64,000 bases of DNA, taken from assembly GCF_000711985.1 (NCBI RefSeq), contig NZ_KL544005.1, positions 323,970 to 387,969 on the forward strand, read 5' to 3'. The notes under the pieces are model-generated. The model searched no databases and was not told the DNA's origin. It was given only the letters and a program-made list of their open reading frames with translations. This document shows, piece by piece, positions 41,015 to 50,731 of this stretch. Every line of letters starts with the position of its first letter. Within the stretch, counting starts at the first letter, position 1. The translations under genes and the position numbers were made by a program. The stretch comes from Rheinheimera texasensis DSM 17496. Lineage in GTDB: Bacteria; Pseudomonadota; Gammaproteobacteria; Enterobacterales; Alteromonadaceae.

Positions 41015-41587
41015 ATGTTAAATAAATCTGTTTTAGGTTTTTTGCTGCTGGCAGCGAGTGCAGTTCAGGCTGAATCGGCAAATCCGTTGTACGCAGGTCT
41101 GGTCCTGCAATCCAATACGCTGAAAATCAATACAGTCAGCGGCAATGCCAAATTCGAACCAGCTATGACTGGTGTGGCACTGGGTTATGAATTCGCCGAC
41201 TACTTTGCTCTGGAAGGCCGCGCGCTGAAAGACAGCAACTCGGATGAACTGGGCCCGGTCAAAGTGAAAGTTAACAGCCAGTTCCAGGTTCAGTTGCGGG
41301 CACACTACCCGGTACTGGAACAAGTACGCGTTTATGCCACCCTGAGCCACGTGCGTTCAAACTACGAAATGCGTGTGACGCCAAACGGCAGCGGCGGTTA
41401 TGCAGTTCGTTTTGATCAAAGTGGCGCCGGTTATGCGGCAGGTGTTGAATATCTGCTGACACCACAATGGAAAGTCGCAGTAGAACAACAATGGTTACCG
41501 GAAGAAGATTTAAATGACCGCCTGACCGGTACCGGCATAAACGCAGACGCTAAAGCGCTGACTTTTACTGCCAGCTACGCGTTCTGA
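41015..41587 (+). CDS. small outer-membrane beta-barrel protein (OmpA/OmpW-like porin family)
   Basis: A 190-residue protein with a signal peptide (MLNKSVLGFLLLAASAVQA, cleavage after Ala19). Alternating hydrophobic/polar strands follow (LYAGLVLQSNTLKI, TGVALGYEFADYFALEGRA, FQVQLRAHYPV, YAAGVEYLLTPQWKVAVEQQW), ending in TFTASYAF. The C-terminal Phe preceded by alternating aromatics is the usual signal for outer-membrane insertion. About eight strands fit the length. The ATG follows a stretch with AAGGA about 9 nt upstream. The specific role is not evident. It has its own terminator. Confidence 0.88.
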   Translation: MLNKSVLGFLLLAASAVQAESANPLYAGLVLQSNTLKINTVSGNAKFEPAMTGVALGYEFADYFALEGRALKDSNSDELGPVKVKVNSQFQVQLRAHYPVLEQVRVYATLSHVRSNYEMRVTPNGSGGYAVRFDQSGAGYAAGVEYLLTPQWKVAVEQQWLPEEDLNDRLTGTGINADAKALTFTASYAF

Positions 41588-41606
41588 TAACCTTGCTCTG
41601 GATACT

Positions 41607-41631
41607 AAAAAGCGCCTTGCGGCGCTTTTTT
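41607..41631 (+). terminator. intrinsic terminator after the beta-barrel gene
   Basis: The stem AAAAAGCGCC / GGCGCTTTTT with a TTGC loop ends in T6, about 20 bp after the stop codon. The A-run on the other side makes it potentially bidirectional. Confidence 0.9.
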
Positions 41632-41775
41632 ACATCTTATATGACGCGTAAGAGAAGCTAAGCCGAGTCAGCAGCCTGTCTATTAGAGAAATTTAGATTA
41701 CTTAAGCCAACTCGTGACGCGCATTGTGGGCAAAGTCCCGCACACGATCAGTCCGAAAACAACCAAAGATTTTAG

Positions 41776-44700
41776 TCATAATCGAGCAAACAAGACTGCA
41801 AGTTGAATTCTCGACCACCAGTCATGACCTAAACCATTCACTCTCTGTGACAAAAGCACCTTTCTTAACCATGCAAGATGTAGATAACTCGCTGATGGTG
41901 GTCTATTTCGGCGCCATTGGCTGACTCTTACTAATGCCGCTTTGCCAACGAGTTGTTGCTGCTGAATATCATGCAAATGCACCAACAATTGACATACCCA
42001 TTGCTCAATCTCTGTCAATTCGGCCGGATTTAATTGCGTAGCTAAATCAAAGTCGGTTGGAGCTATTGAGCCTTGCAGCGCCAAATCCCACAACAAAATA
42101 TTGTGAAAAAAGTCATCACGCTCCTGCTCAGCTGCATGAGCGGCAAGCTGCCTGGCTTGATCGATACGCCCTAAAGCAAGACATGCCATCAACTGTTTAT
42201 AATTCAGCTGCATGCTTTGCTTCTCAGCAGGCACAGCTTGCAATAGTTGTAATGTCGTCCACCAATGTGCATGGGCATTACAAATTTCCGCCGCGACCAG
42301 CAAAATATCCGGCCAGAATTGCCAGGCATTAAACTGCTGCTCAAACATGCTGTGTACCGGGCGTTTTTCAATAGCGTGGAAATGCCACAAATAACCAATC
42401 CAGGCACCAGCGACCCCCGCCGAGAGAGGTGCTGATAACAAAAATTGCTCCAGCATCACTTGCTGTGAAGATAGCATATGCTCGGCGTAGACCCGCCCCA
42501 TCGCATCCGAGCCTTGCACTAAATATTGCTGCAACAAGTCCAACATTGCCGCTTTCGCTTGCCCCGCAGCATTGAGCGGGGTGTTGTACACCCAGTGGTT
42601 ATCAAGATTGAACTGTAGCAATTGCTGCCACAACTCTAACAAACTTGCATGCTGTTGAGCTGCAGCGCTGATTACCCGGCGCGATAGTACCCAACCATCC
42701 TGGGAATATTGCCATAATTGCGTCAGCGCTTCTTCCGCCGCAGTCCAATCTTTTTGCTGATGCAGCCAATCAATCAGCGTTAAACCTATATATTGATCGG
42801 CAGGCCTTAACGCAAACGCACGTTGATAACTATCAGTGATTTGACGCTGATACTGGACTAGTTTGAGACCCTCGAGCGCTTCGCCTGCGCGGCACAACGC
42901 GGCAGCATCATGAGGCTCCCGCTCGATCAACAACAATGCAAATTCAGCCAACTGCTTTTTGTCGTCAAGTTGCTGTAACAACCCAAATAGTTTGCCGTAA
43001 TACCAAACATCGTCGTGAGCATGGCGAAGATAATTGGCCAACAGATCTGCGGCGGCCTGCCCCTGCCCAATTTCGACATGTGCGCGCGCCTGCAACTCCA
43101 AAATCAGTAGTGGCCGCTCGGTTGGGTAATAGTGCGCTAAATGTGCGAATACCTCGCTATAGTGTGCGAGTGTTAACTGCTGCATCAGGAACTCATGATG
43201 CACACTGTCGTTCTGCGGTTGACGTGCGATCGCCTTCTTTAAAAAATCCAATGCTTGCTCAGGGTCATCTACACACTCCGCTAAGATGCGCAAAGGCCCC
43301 ACAGCAAAGGGATGAGACTCTACCGCAGTAGAGGCTGCGTTCTGTAGCGATTGCAGAGATTCCGCATCCTGTTTGACTAGCTCAAACCAAAAACGCCAGG
43401 CCCAGATATAATCAGGGTCAAGCGCTACCGCGCGTTGGAGGCACAAAACTGCCAGCTCTGGTTGCTGATTGTGCTTATGGGCATCGGCCAGAAAGCCATG
43501 CAAAACAGCGTCAGCGCTGTCATGCCGCAACGCCTGCTGCAAAACCTCGACTTCCTCAGCATAACGGCCTTGAGCTGCCAAACATTCTGCTAATAAACGC
43601 GAGGCAAAGAACCAGGATGGATTTAACGTCAGCGCGGTTTCAAACGCCGAAATAGCCTCATCCACTTGCTGGTTAAGACGATATAGTTGGGCCAGCTCAA
43701 CAAATGGACGCGGCATTAAAGGGAAATCCCGACAGCTTTGTTCCAACTGAGCGATAGCGGCTGGCAAATCAGTGGCTTGCAGTGACCAAGCCCACACCAG
43801 CCGACTTTGCCACAAATGCACATTGGGTTTGACCACTTGGTTAATCAAACGAGCTCGCTGGGCCGGTGTCATCACTTGTTGCCCTTCGAACCAACAATCA
43901 AATATGCCGTTGCCATAGAGCGTGTGACTGATGAGTTGATCCAGCAAAAAGTCGATCTGCTGCTGTTTCCACGCTGTGCTCACGCGCAAACGCAACAGTA
44001 ATGTACTGGCGTCATCGTGATCGGGATCCTCAGCCAATACTTGCCGCAGCAACACTTCAGCTTGCTCCAGACGCTGCATAGCTTTGAGCACCCGGGCCAA
44101 GAGTACTTTGAATTCAATATGATCCGGCTGATGCGCAACCAGCTGCTCAGCGCGCATCAACGCATCGTCTAGCCGCAATTCATCTAAACAACAACGGATG
44201 TACTCTCGTTGACGACCAACATGATAAGGATACAACGCAGCCAAGGTCGCAACAGCCTGGTTACGCACTGCAGGCTCCGGATGGAAATTTGCCTGATAAT
44301 CCAGCACCACCGGATAATGCTCGGCCTGCAGCGCCAGACTTCCCAATTGTGCTAATAAGGTGTCTTGCATCCCTGCGGCTTTCAACGTGCGAAGATACGG
44401 GGATGCCAACTGGTAGTTAAGGGGGCTTTGCGCAAAAAGCAACTGATAATGCTCAGCGGCCTGGCTCAAATCGCCATGCCACTCAGCACGCCGACCATAC
44501 CAGTAATGCATTCGACTAGCAGGCAATAATGCTGACGCCGCATCGCCCCATTGGTCAAAGGTTTCCACTTGTGCTTGATTCAACAACTCGCCTAAAGCAA
44601 ATTCGTACACTGCGGGATCGCCAGGTCGTAATTGTTTTGCCTGCTCCAGTATTTGCAGGGCTTGTCGGTATTGTTTTTGTTGAGCATACAGTTGATACAA

Positions 44701-46713
44701 CAACTTAGCAGGCTGCACTGAACGTATTGCGTATTTATTGAACTGGCCCTGTGCTAGCGCAAGCCCAACATCTGGACGATTTAAAAAACGACAGGCTTTA
44801 AAATACGACTCAAAATAGTCGATATAAGTATCGTCCAGGCAACAGGCGAAATAATAGTGGCGTGTCGCATCTTCATAGTTTTTTTGTTGCCATGCATAGT
44901 CCGCTAAAGCGTCGTAGACCCGCGCGTTGTAGCTACCAAAACGTTCCAGTTGTTGCCGTATTTTTAACGTTAACCATTGATATGGCTGCAAACTATAAAT
45001 CATGCGGAACAGGCGTAAACGCAAATCAGTATGGGGGCGAACAGCAAGTTCGTTTTGTAAATAATCGATCGCTTGCGTATTGTGCCCTTGCGTAAGGAGA
45101 CTCTGCACATAAGACAATCGCCATGGCACCGAGTCCGGGAAGATTGCCAGCAGTTGCAAGGTTAACTCAGAAATCGCACGTTCATCTTCAAGTTCAATCG
45201 CTAATGAGCGTCGCGCCATGGTGGTCAGCAAATGGGTTGGGAACTGCGCTTCCATGTTGGCTATGCTGTGCTTCATCAGCACTATATCCTGCACCGTAGC
45301 TGCTTGCTGATATTCCGCATACAACGCAAACAGCTGCACCTCATCGCAATAAAAGGGTGACAAACGATTGGCTTGCTCTTGTGGCACGAAAATTAAAGCG
45401 CGAGCACCTGCCGCTTGTTCATCCGCCAAACCCTCTGCCAATAGATATTCCACTGGTGTATCAACCCCAGGGTCCATCAACAGCGCCACACCAAGCGCTT
45501 TGTGATAGCCAATAACAGCTTGTAAATGCGAGGTGCTACCGCTGGTGGTGACAAAAGCAAAAGGCAGCTGCGCATCAATCAACTGATAACACAGCTCAGG
45601 AGTGAGCGAACGTTCGATAAAACAAAAACCATGCTGAGTTAACCAGCGCCGCTCCAGAACATCCGGTGTACCGTCATAACAAATGGCTTGGATAATATCC
45701 TGTTGTGAAACGGGATAACCAAAATAGCGACATAACGCTGTCATAGTCGCAGGCGCGCAAGTCAGATGTCCCTGTTGCTCATGCGGTACCGGCAAGACCA
45801 CAGGATAGATATCGTCAGCAGTCGCCGCTTGAAGGTGGTGATGCAATAACTGGTAATGGCTGCCCTGAGTTTGAGCCATCTGCTCGCGCGCCAGCAGTAA
45901 ATCCCCCTGATGCAACGCAAGCCTGGCTTTTGCGGCCGCCAGAATAGTGGTTTCGTCGCGGTCAGGATGCCGCAACAGGGCTTGATAACAGTCAAGCGCT
46001 TTTGCCATTCCGGCAAAATCGTTTAGCTTTTGGCAAAGGGTAATGAGTTGGCGATATGGGCGAACTGATTGAAACCGCGATGCGTGCGCCCAAAGCAATT
46101 CACACGCCTGCTCTAACTGCTGATTTTTTCGCAGCGCCGATACCCACATGTTCAGTGTTGAGAGCACCGGCCGCTCTGCAAACAAGGCCTCGGCAGCAGC
46201 TAAATATGCAGCTCGATCTTCGCGGGTATCAAACAAACTCACCTTAAGACGACGTGCCCACAGATAATCCGGTTGCCGCTGTAACACTTCATCTATCAGC
46301 AATTCGGCGCCATCGACATCCTTTCGTTCCAACAGCAAAAGGGCGTCAGCCAGAATATTGTCTAACTCTCCTTTCTCGCCTTGACCATGCAAGAGGCGAT
46401 AACGCTGTAGTTGTCGCTCCATCACTATGGGACCATGAGAACTCAGCAGATGAAACAGATAGTGCTGGCAGAAGTCTGGGTCTTGTGGAAAACGTCGCCA
46501 GCCTTTTAGCTGCAGCGCAGTACTCGCGCGATCGTTCCCCAAATGGCTTAAAACACGAATAGCAATTTTAATCTGCTCAGATCCAAGCCACTGTTGCCAA
46601 GGGCCAAAGTGCAACTCTGCCAGTTCCAAAGCGCTGAGATATTGGTCTTTTTTGATGAGTGCTTTGATGTCGATTAAAAGATCAACATGCGGGGTCGAAA
46701 GCGTCAAATCCAT
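41776..46713 (-). CDS. giant TPR protein with embedded C39-like cysteine peptidase domain
   Basis: A 1645-residue protein with no signal peptide and no clear transmembrane segment, so probably cytoplasmic. Residues 15-300 are TPR-like helical repeats. Residues 303-445 form a papain-fold, C39-like domain with Gln313 (oxyanion), Cys319 in HLTCAPATMTALCRYFG, His396 in GSTSHLQAVIGYHKALG and Asp414 in LLMDPG. The triad order and spacing fit the C39 family. From about 450 to the end there are dozens of degenerate TPRs, with canonical examples such as DEAISAFETALTLNPSW and EVLLRQVLAEDPDHDDAST. AGGAAA lies 5 nt before the ATG. No transporter, leader peptide or other partner is adjacent. I do not recognise a characterised homologue. 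The function is unknown, and a peptide- or protein-processing scaffold is only an inference. Confidence 0.85.
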   Translation of the reverse strand: MDLTLSTPHVDLLIDIKALIKKDQYLSALELAELHFGPWQQWLGSEQIKIAIRVLSHLGNDRASTALQLKGWRRFPQDPDFCQHYLFHLLSSHGPIVMERQLQRYRLLHGQGEKGELDNILADALLLLERKDVDGAELLIDEVLQRQPDYLWARRLKVSLFDTREDRAAYLAAAEALFAERPVLSTLNMWVSALRKNQQLEQACELLWAHASRFQSVRPYRQLITLCQKLNDFAGMAKALDCYQALLRHPDRDETTILAAAKARLALHQGDLLLAREQMAQTQGSHYQLLHHHLQAATADDIYPVVLPVPHEQQGHLTCAPATMTALCRYFGYPVSQQDIIQAICYDGTPDVLERRWLTQHGFCFIERSLTPELCYQLIDAQLPFAFVTTSGSTSHLQAVIGYHKALGVALLMDPGVDTPVEYLLAEGLADEQAAGARALIFVPQEQANRLSPFYCDEVQLFALYAEYQQAATVQDIVLMKHSIANMEAQFPTHLLTTMARRSLAIELEDERAISELTLQLLAIFPDSVPWRLSYVQSLLTQGHNTQAIDYLQNELAVRPHTDLRLRLFRMIYSLQPYQWLTLKIRQQLERFGSYNARVYDALADYAWQQKNYEDATRHYYFACCLDDTYIDYFESYFKACRFLNRPDVGLALAQGQFNKYAIRSVQPAKLLYQLYAQQKQYRQALQILEQAKQLRPGDPAVYEFALGELLNQAQVETFDQWGDAASALLPASRMHYWYGRRAEWHGDLSQAAEHYQLLFAQSPLNYQLASPYLRTLKAAGMQDTLLAQLGSLALQAEHYPVVLDYQANFHPEPAVRNQAVATLAALYPYHVGRQREYIRCCLDELRLDDALMRAEQLVAHQPDHIEFKVLLARVLKAMQRLEQAEVLLRQVLAEDPDHDDASTLLLRLRVSTAWKQQQIDFLLDQLISHTLYGNGIFDCWFEGQQVMTPAQRARLINQVVKPNVHLWQSRLVWAWSLQATDLPAAIAQLEQSCRDFPLMPRPFVELAQLYRLNQQVDEAISAFETALTLNPSWFFASRLLAECLAAQGRYAEEVEVLQQALRHDSADAVLHGFLADAHKHNQQPELAVLCLQRAVALDPDYIWAWRFWFELVKQDAESLQSLQNAASTAVESHPFAVGPLRILAECVDDPEQALDFLKKAIARQPQNDSVHHEFLMQQLTLAHYSEVFAHLAHYYPTERPLLILELQARAHVEIGQGQAAADLLANYLRHAHDDVWYYGKLFGLLQQLDDKKQLAEFALLLIEREPHDAAALCRAGEALEGLKLVQYQRQITDSYQRAFALRPADQYIGLTLIDWLHQQKDWTAAEEALTQLWQYSQDGWVLSRRVISAAAQQHASLLELWQQLLQFNLDNHWVYNTPLNAAGQAKAAMLDLLQQYLVQGSDAMGRVYAEHMLSSQQVMLEQFLLSAPLSAGVAGAWIGYLWHFHAIEKRPVHSMFEQQFNAWQFWPDILLVAAEICNAHAHWWTTLQLLQAVPAEKQSMQLNYKQLMACLALGRIDQARQLAAHAAEQERDDFFHNILLWDLALQGSIAPTDFDLATQLNPAELTEIEQWVCQLLVHLHDIQQQQLVGKAALVRVSQWRRNRPPSASYLHLAWLRKVLLSQRVNGLGHDWWSRIQLAVLFARL

Positions 46714-46897
46714 GACAATTTCCTGCTTTTCATGATTTTTTGTTGTAGTGCTTGTCGAACACTAACAGAGGAGTCTTAACCGAACAACGTCAATATAACC
46801 CACAAAAAACACATTGGTTAACCATTATTAAACAATTGCTGATTGAAATTATATTTTGTATTCAAGCTAGCGATTTCGACTACTCTGTTAAACCGCT

Positions 46898-47755
46898 TTA
46901 GTCAGAAGTATGTCCACTCCAGCTCAGCCCCAACTTATATAAGGCATTTTTCTTTTCGCCATGAATTTCTGCTGTCAGCGCCGCGGCTTTTTTCAGTGGC
47001 AATTCCGCCATCAGTAGCCGCAGTGTCTGCTGCGCGACCGGATTGATATCATCGGCGGCTTTTTCGGCGGGCGGCGCTATCATCAGCACCATTTCGCCCT
47101 GACAGCGCTGCGGGTCTTCTTCCAGCCAGGCGATAATTTGTGCCGCTGTGCCGTGTTCAAAATGCTCAAAGGTTTTGGTCAGCTCTTTCGCCAGCACCAG
47201 CTCGCGCTCAGCGCCGTACACAGCAATCACATCCTGCAGCGTATCAATAACCCGGCGTGCCGCTTCGTAACAAATGACCGTACCGACGCCTGACGGAATG
47301 TCTTTCAGCACCTGCTGACGCTGGCCGGATTTGGCCGGTAAAAAGCCGATAAAATGAAACTTATCTGTCGGTAAACCGGCACAACATAAAGCGGCAATCA
47401 GCGCGCAAGGGCCGGGGATGGGTACCACTCTGACGCCGGCGTCGCGGCACAAGCGGACCAGGCTATAACCCGGATCTGAAATCAGCGGGGTGCCGGCGTC
47501 ACTAATGAGTGCGACGTTCTCCCCTGCTTTGATTTTTTCCACCAGACTGGCAGCGCGTTGTTTTTCATTGTGGTCGTGTAAAGATAAAAACCGAGCCGAA
47601 ATTCCTAGATGACTCAGCAACTTACCGCTGTGACGGGTATCTTCAGCGGCGACCCAGGCAACTTCACGTAGCACGGCTACCGCGCGCTGACTGATATCAT
47701 CCAGATGGCCTATAGGCGTGGCAACAATGTATAAAACGGCTTCAGAGGCAGACAT
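46898..47755 (-). CDS. rsmI: 16S rRNA (cytidine-1402-2'-O) methyltransferase RsmI
   Basis: RsmI methylates the 2'-O of C1402 in 16S rRNA and complements RsmH, which is encoded at 29897-30853. At 285 residues it is a tetrapyrrole-methylase-fold enzyme. Motifs are LYIVATPIGHLDDIS, the AAEDTRHSGKLL segment, LISDAGTPLISDPGY and VPIPGPCALIAAL. It diverges from lpoA with a 140-bp gap, a highly conserved arrangement. Confidence 0.97.
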   Translation of the reverse strand: MSASEAVLYIVATPIGHLDDISQRAVAVLREVAWVAAEDTRHSGKLLSHLGISARFLSLHDHNEKQRAASLVEKIKAGENVALISDAGTPLISDPGYSLVRLCRDAGVRVVPIPGPCALIAALCCAGLPTDKFHFIGFLPAKSGQRQQVLKDIPSGVGTVICYEAARRVIDTLQDVIAVYGAERELVLAKELTKTFEHFEHGTAAQIIAWLEEDPQRCQGEMVLMIAPPAEKAADDINPVAQQTLRLLMAELPLKKAAALTAEIHGEKKNALYKLGLSWSGHTSD

Positions 47756-47895
47756 CAGGCATTCCCGGTAATCAACAGTTAATAGCTCAGCAGCCGGTCA
47801 AATGATGCATTCATCGTGGCACGCTCTTGGGATGACCGGTCCGGACAAATGGTATAAACTAACGGCCATTCAATCAGCTATTGTACCTGCGCATT

Positions 47896-49779
47896 GTGAA
47901 ATCCAGCAAATTCCCGCTTCGTTTAACATCCTTGCTGCTCGGCCTTGGTCTGTTGTCCGGCTGTGGCAGCACGCCGGCGCCGGTACAAACGGTCGCTACA
48001 GCCCCAGTGCAACCGGTGCAAACCGCACCGCAGGAACCCGAAGCGGTTGCTGAACCGCTGTCGACTGAACAAGCGGAAGTCAGCTATCAGCAGGTCGACA
48101 CTGACCCCTTACCGGTGGCGCAGGACCAGGACGAACAGCTGCAACGCGAACTGCTGGCGCAGGCCAAAGCCGCGCTCGCCACCGACCCCAAACGCACGCT
48201 GGCGATTTGTTATCAGTTACAACAATCGCTGTATAGCCAAATCCGCGCGCAGAACCTTTTACCTTTGCTACAGTCTGCAATCGCTGACAAACAGCTGGCG
48301 CTGACCGAGCAGCTGGCCAACCAAATCAGCCTGACCGACGTGCCGGAAGCCGACCGCCAGGCCTTTGCCCTTGTATTGGCCGGCCATTATCGCCAGCAGG
48401 ATGATAACGTGCGCGCCACTCAAACTTTGCTGGCGCTGGACGCCTGGCTTGGCAACAGCGCCGACAGCACAGCGCAGGATTTACTCTGGCAGCAGCTGGT
48501 GAAATTATCCGGCGCTGAACTGCAGGAATTAGGCACACAACAACATCCACGGGCGCAGGCCTGGCTGGAATTACTGCAGTTAACCCAGGGTTTTGCCGGT
48601 GATCAGCTCGCCATTCAACAGGCGCTGACTGACTGGCAACAACGCCATCCGATGTTACCGGAGCTGGATAAACTGCCCAAAGACGTGCAGTTACTCAGTC
48701 AAACCCCAGCCTATAACCCGGAACGAATTGCAGTGTTATTGCCATTATCCGGCCCGCTGAAAAGCCTCGGTGATGCCGTGCAATACGGTCTGGCTGCAGC
48801 GGCCGCCAAACAAAAACGCACTTTAGTTTTTATTGATTCAGCCAAGCCGGCCGCCGAACTGCAGGCTGAAGTGGCGGCTGCGCAGGTGCAATTTGTGATT
48901 GGCCCGCTGCTTCGCGAGGACATCGACAAAATCCAGCAACTGCCGGACTGGCAATGGCCCACGCTGTTTTTAAACGGTAAAGGCGATTTGCCGGCAAAAG
49001 CAGAGCAATATTTCTTTGCGCTGGCCTGGGAGGATGAAGCCGCGCAGATGGTGCAGGTGTTCCGTCAGCGCCAGTATCAGCACCCGGTGCTGATTTATGC
49101 GGTCAATCCGATTGGCCAGCGCATGGCGCAGCATTTCCAGAGCCGCTGGAGTGAAAGCGGCGGCAGCGCGGTTGAAACTTACAGTTACGGCTCGCAGGAA
49201 CAACTGCAGGCTCTGATTAATAAATTCCTCGAAGCCGAAGCCAGCGAAGAAAGAGCCAAGGAAATCAACCGTTTAATCGGCCAGTCGATCAAAGCCGAAT
49301 TACATAGCCGCCAGGACATCGACGCAATTTATCTGATTGCCGACCCGGTGCAGACGCGCTTTTTTAAACCTTTTATTGACGTCACCGTTAGCCCGACCGC
49401 ACGCCGGCTGCCAATTTTTACCAGTTCGCGCAGCCACAGTCTGAAAGTCGACAAAACCGACCAACGCGATTTGGCCGGCCTGACCATGACCGAAATGCCG
49501 TGGTTATTACCACAAGCGGCAACAGCCACGCCGCTGCGGCAGGAATTTGACAACTTGTTTGCCGAACAGGAAGAACAACTGCAACGCTTGTTTGCGATGG
49601 GCCACGATGCGCTGATGCTGGTGGGTCACCTGAAGCAACAACAACAGTTCCCGGCCATGGCCTATCATGGCCTGACCGGCAGTTTACGCCTGGCGGATGG
49701 CCACAGTATTCAGCGGCAGTTAACACTGGCACAGTACCGTCAGGGCAAGCTGCAGCTGGTGGATAAAAAAGCGCCGTGA
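47896..49779 (+). CDS. lpoA: outer-membrane lipoprotein LpoA, activator of PBP1A
   Basis: LpoA is anchored in the outer membrane and reaches through the periplasm to stimulate PBP1A transpeptidation. A GTG at 47896 gives a proper lipoprotein signal (MKSSKFPLRLTSLLLGLGLL) with lipobox LSGC at Cys23, and 627 residues. A TTG five codons earlier is the alternative start. A TPR-like N-domain (about 70-260) is followed by a periplasmic-binding-protein-like C-domain beginning IAVLLPLSGPLKSLGDAVQ. The rsmI-lpoA-yraN-diaA-dolP order supports the call. Its stop overlaps yraN by 4 bp. Confidence 0.95.
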   Translation: MKSSKFPLRLTSLLLGLGLLSGCGSTPAPVQTVATAPVQPVQTAPQEPEAVAEPLSTEQAEVSYQQVDTDPLPVAQDQDEQLQRELLAQAKAALATDPKRTLAICYQLQQSLYSQIRAQNLLPLLQSAIADKQLALTEQLANQISLTDVPEADRQAFALVLAGHYRQQDDNVRATQTLLALDAWLGNSADSTAQDLLWQQLVKLSGAELQELGTQQHPRAQAWLELLQLTQGFAGDQLAIQQALTDWQQRHPMLPELDKLPKDVQLLSQTPAYNPERIAVLLPLSGPLKSLGDAVQYGLAAAAAKQKRTLVFIDSAKPAAELQAEVAAAQVQFVIGPLLREDIDKIQQLPDWQWPTLFLNGKGDLPAKAEQYFFALAWEDEAAQMVQVFRQRQYQHPVLIYAVNPIGQRMAQHFQSRWSESGGSAVETYSYGSQEQLQALINKFLEAEASEERAKEINRLIGQSIKAELHSRQDIDAIYLIADPVQTRFFKPFIDVTVSPTARRLPIFTSSRSHSLKVDKTDQRDLAGLTMTEMPWLLPQAATATPLRQEFDNLFAEQEEQLQRLFAMGHDALMLVGHLKQQQQFPAMAYHGLTGSLRLADGHSIQRQLTLAQYRQGKLQLVDKKAP

Positions 49780-50117
49780 GCCGCGAGCGTGGTCAGCAAT
49801 TTGAAACCCTTGCCGCGCAGTATATGCAACAGCAAGGCTTACAGTTGCTGGCCCGCAATGTCAGCTGTCGCTTTGGCGAGCTGGATTTAATTTGTAAAGA
49901 CCGCGACTGCCTGGTGTTTGTTGAAGTGAAATATCGCCAATCCAGTGCTTTTGGCAGCGCCGCAGCAATGGTGACCACGGCGAAGCAACAGAAGTTGCGC
50001 CTGAGCGCCAGTTGGTATCTGCAACAAAAGCAGTGGCGTGGCGCTGCAAGATTTGATGTGCTGGCGATTGAAGGCGATGCGCCTTATCAGTTCAGCTGGC
50101 TGAAAAATGCATTTTAA
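49776..50117 (+). CDS. yraN: UPF0102 endonuclease-like protein YraN
   Basis: A 113-residue protein of the UPF0102 family with a restriction-endonuclease-like fold. Motifs are RGQQFETLAAQYMQQQGLQ, the core strand ELDLICKDRDCLVFVEVKYR (Asp and E-x-K catalytic-type residues) and the FGSAAAMVTTAKQQKL helix. It starts at a GTG that overlaps the lpoA stop by 4 bp. The exact cellular role is not established. Confidence 0.93.
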   Translation: MSRERGQQFETLAAQYMQQQGLQLLARNVSCRFGELDLICKDRDCLVFVEVKYRQSSAFGSAAAMVTTAKQQKLRLSASWYLQQKQWRGAARFDVLAIEGDAPYQFSWLKNAF

Positions 50118-50129
50118 GGATCCGTATCG

Positions 50130-50720
50130 ATGCAGGAACATATCCGGCAGCTGTTCTCCGAAAATATTCAAACCATGATCGCCACCGGCGAAGCGCTGGC
50201 TGGCCCGATTGAAAGCGCAGCACTGACCATAGTGCAGGCGCTGATCAACGACCGCAAAGTGTTGTGTGCCGGCGAAGGCGCAGCCACGGCATTGTCTGGC
50301 CATTTCGCCCGCTTGTTACTCGACCAGTTTGAAACTGAAAGGCCTTGTTTGCCGGCCTGTGCGCTGAATAACGACAATTCCGGCCTGGTGCAGGCATCGC
50401 AGCAACAGGATTATCTGGCCCGGCAAGTACGCGCGCTGGGTCAGGAAGGCGATATTTTGCTGGTACTGTCATTAAGCGGCGACGAAACCAGTCTGATACG
50501 TGCCGTTGAAGCCGCGCTGACCAAAGATATGACTGTCATTGCGCTCACCGTCGATAACAACGGCGAGCTGTCCGGCCTGCTTGGCAATACCGACGTTGAG
50601 CTGCGGGTGCCAGCCCACCGGCCGGCACGTGTCTATGAATGTTATGCGTTTTTATTACACTGTGTGGTCGAACTCATCGATAACACATTGTTCCCACAAC
50701 AAGATGTTGACCTCATCTAA
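50130..50720 (+). CDS. diaA: DnaA initiator-associating protein DiaA (SIS domain)
   Basis: DiaA is a tetrameric SIS-domain protein that binds DnaA and promotes initiation at oriC. At 196 residues it shows the SIS fold, with VLCAGEGAATALSGHFARLLL, the VLSLSGDETSLIRAVEAAL phosphosugar-type motif, and VIALTVDNNGELSGLLGNTD. GmhA-type sedoheptulose isomerases are related, but the gene neighbourhood (yraN before, dolP after) points to DiaA. Confidence 0.92.
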   Translation: MQEHIRQLFSENIQTMIATGEALAGPIESAALTIVQALINDRKVLCAGEGAATALSGHFARLLLDQFETERPCLPACALNNDNSGLVQASQQQDYLARQVRALGQEGDILLVLSLSGDETSLIRAVEAALTKDMTVIALTVDNNGELSGLLGNTDVELRVPAHRPARVYECYAFLLHCVVELIDNTLFPQQDVDLI

Positions 50721-50731
50721 AGGAGAATCTG

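Noticed and set aside
46714-46897. TTGACG on the minus strand upstream of the TPR-C39 gene as a -35 box
   Set aside because: No acceptable -10 hexamer lies 16-18 bp downstream.
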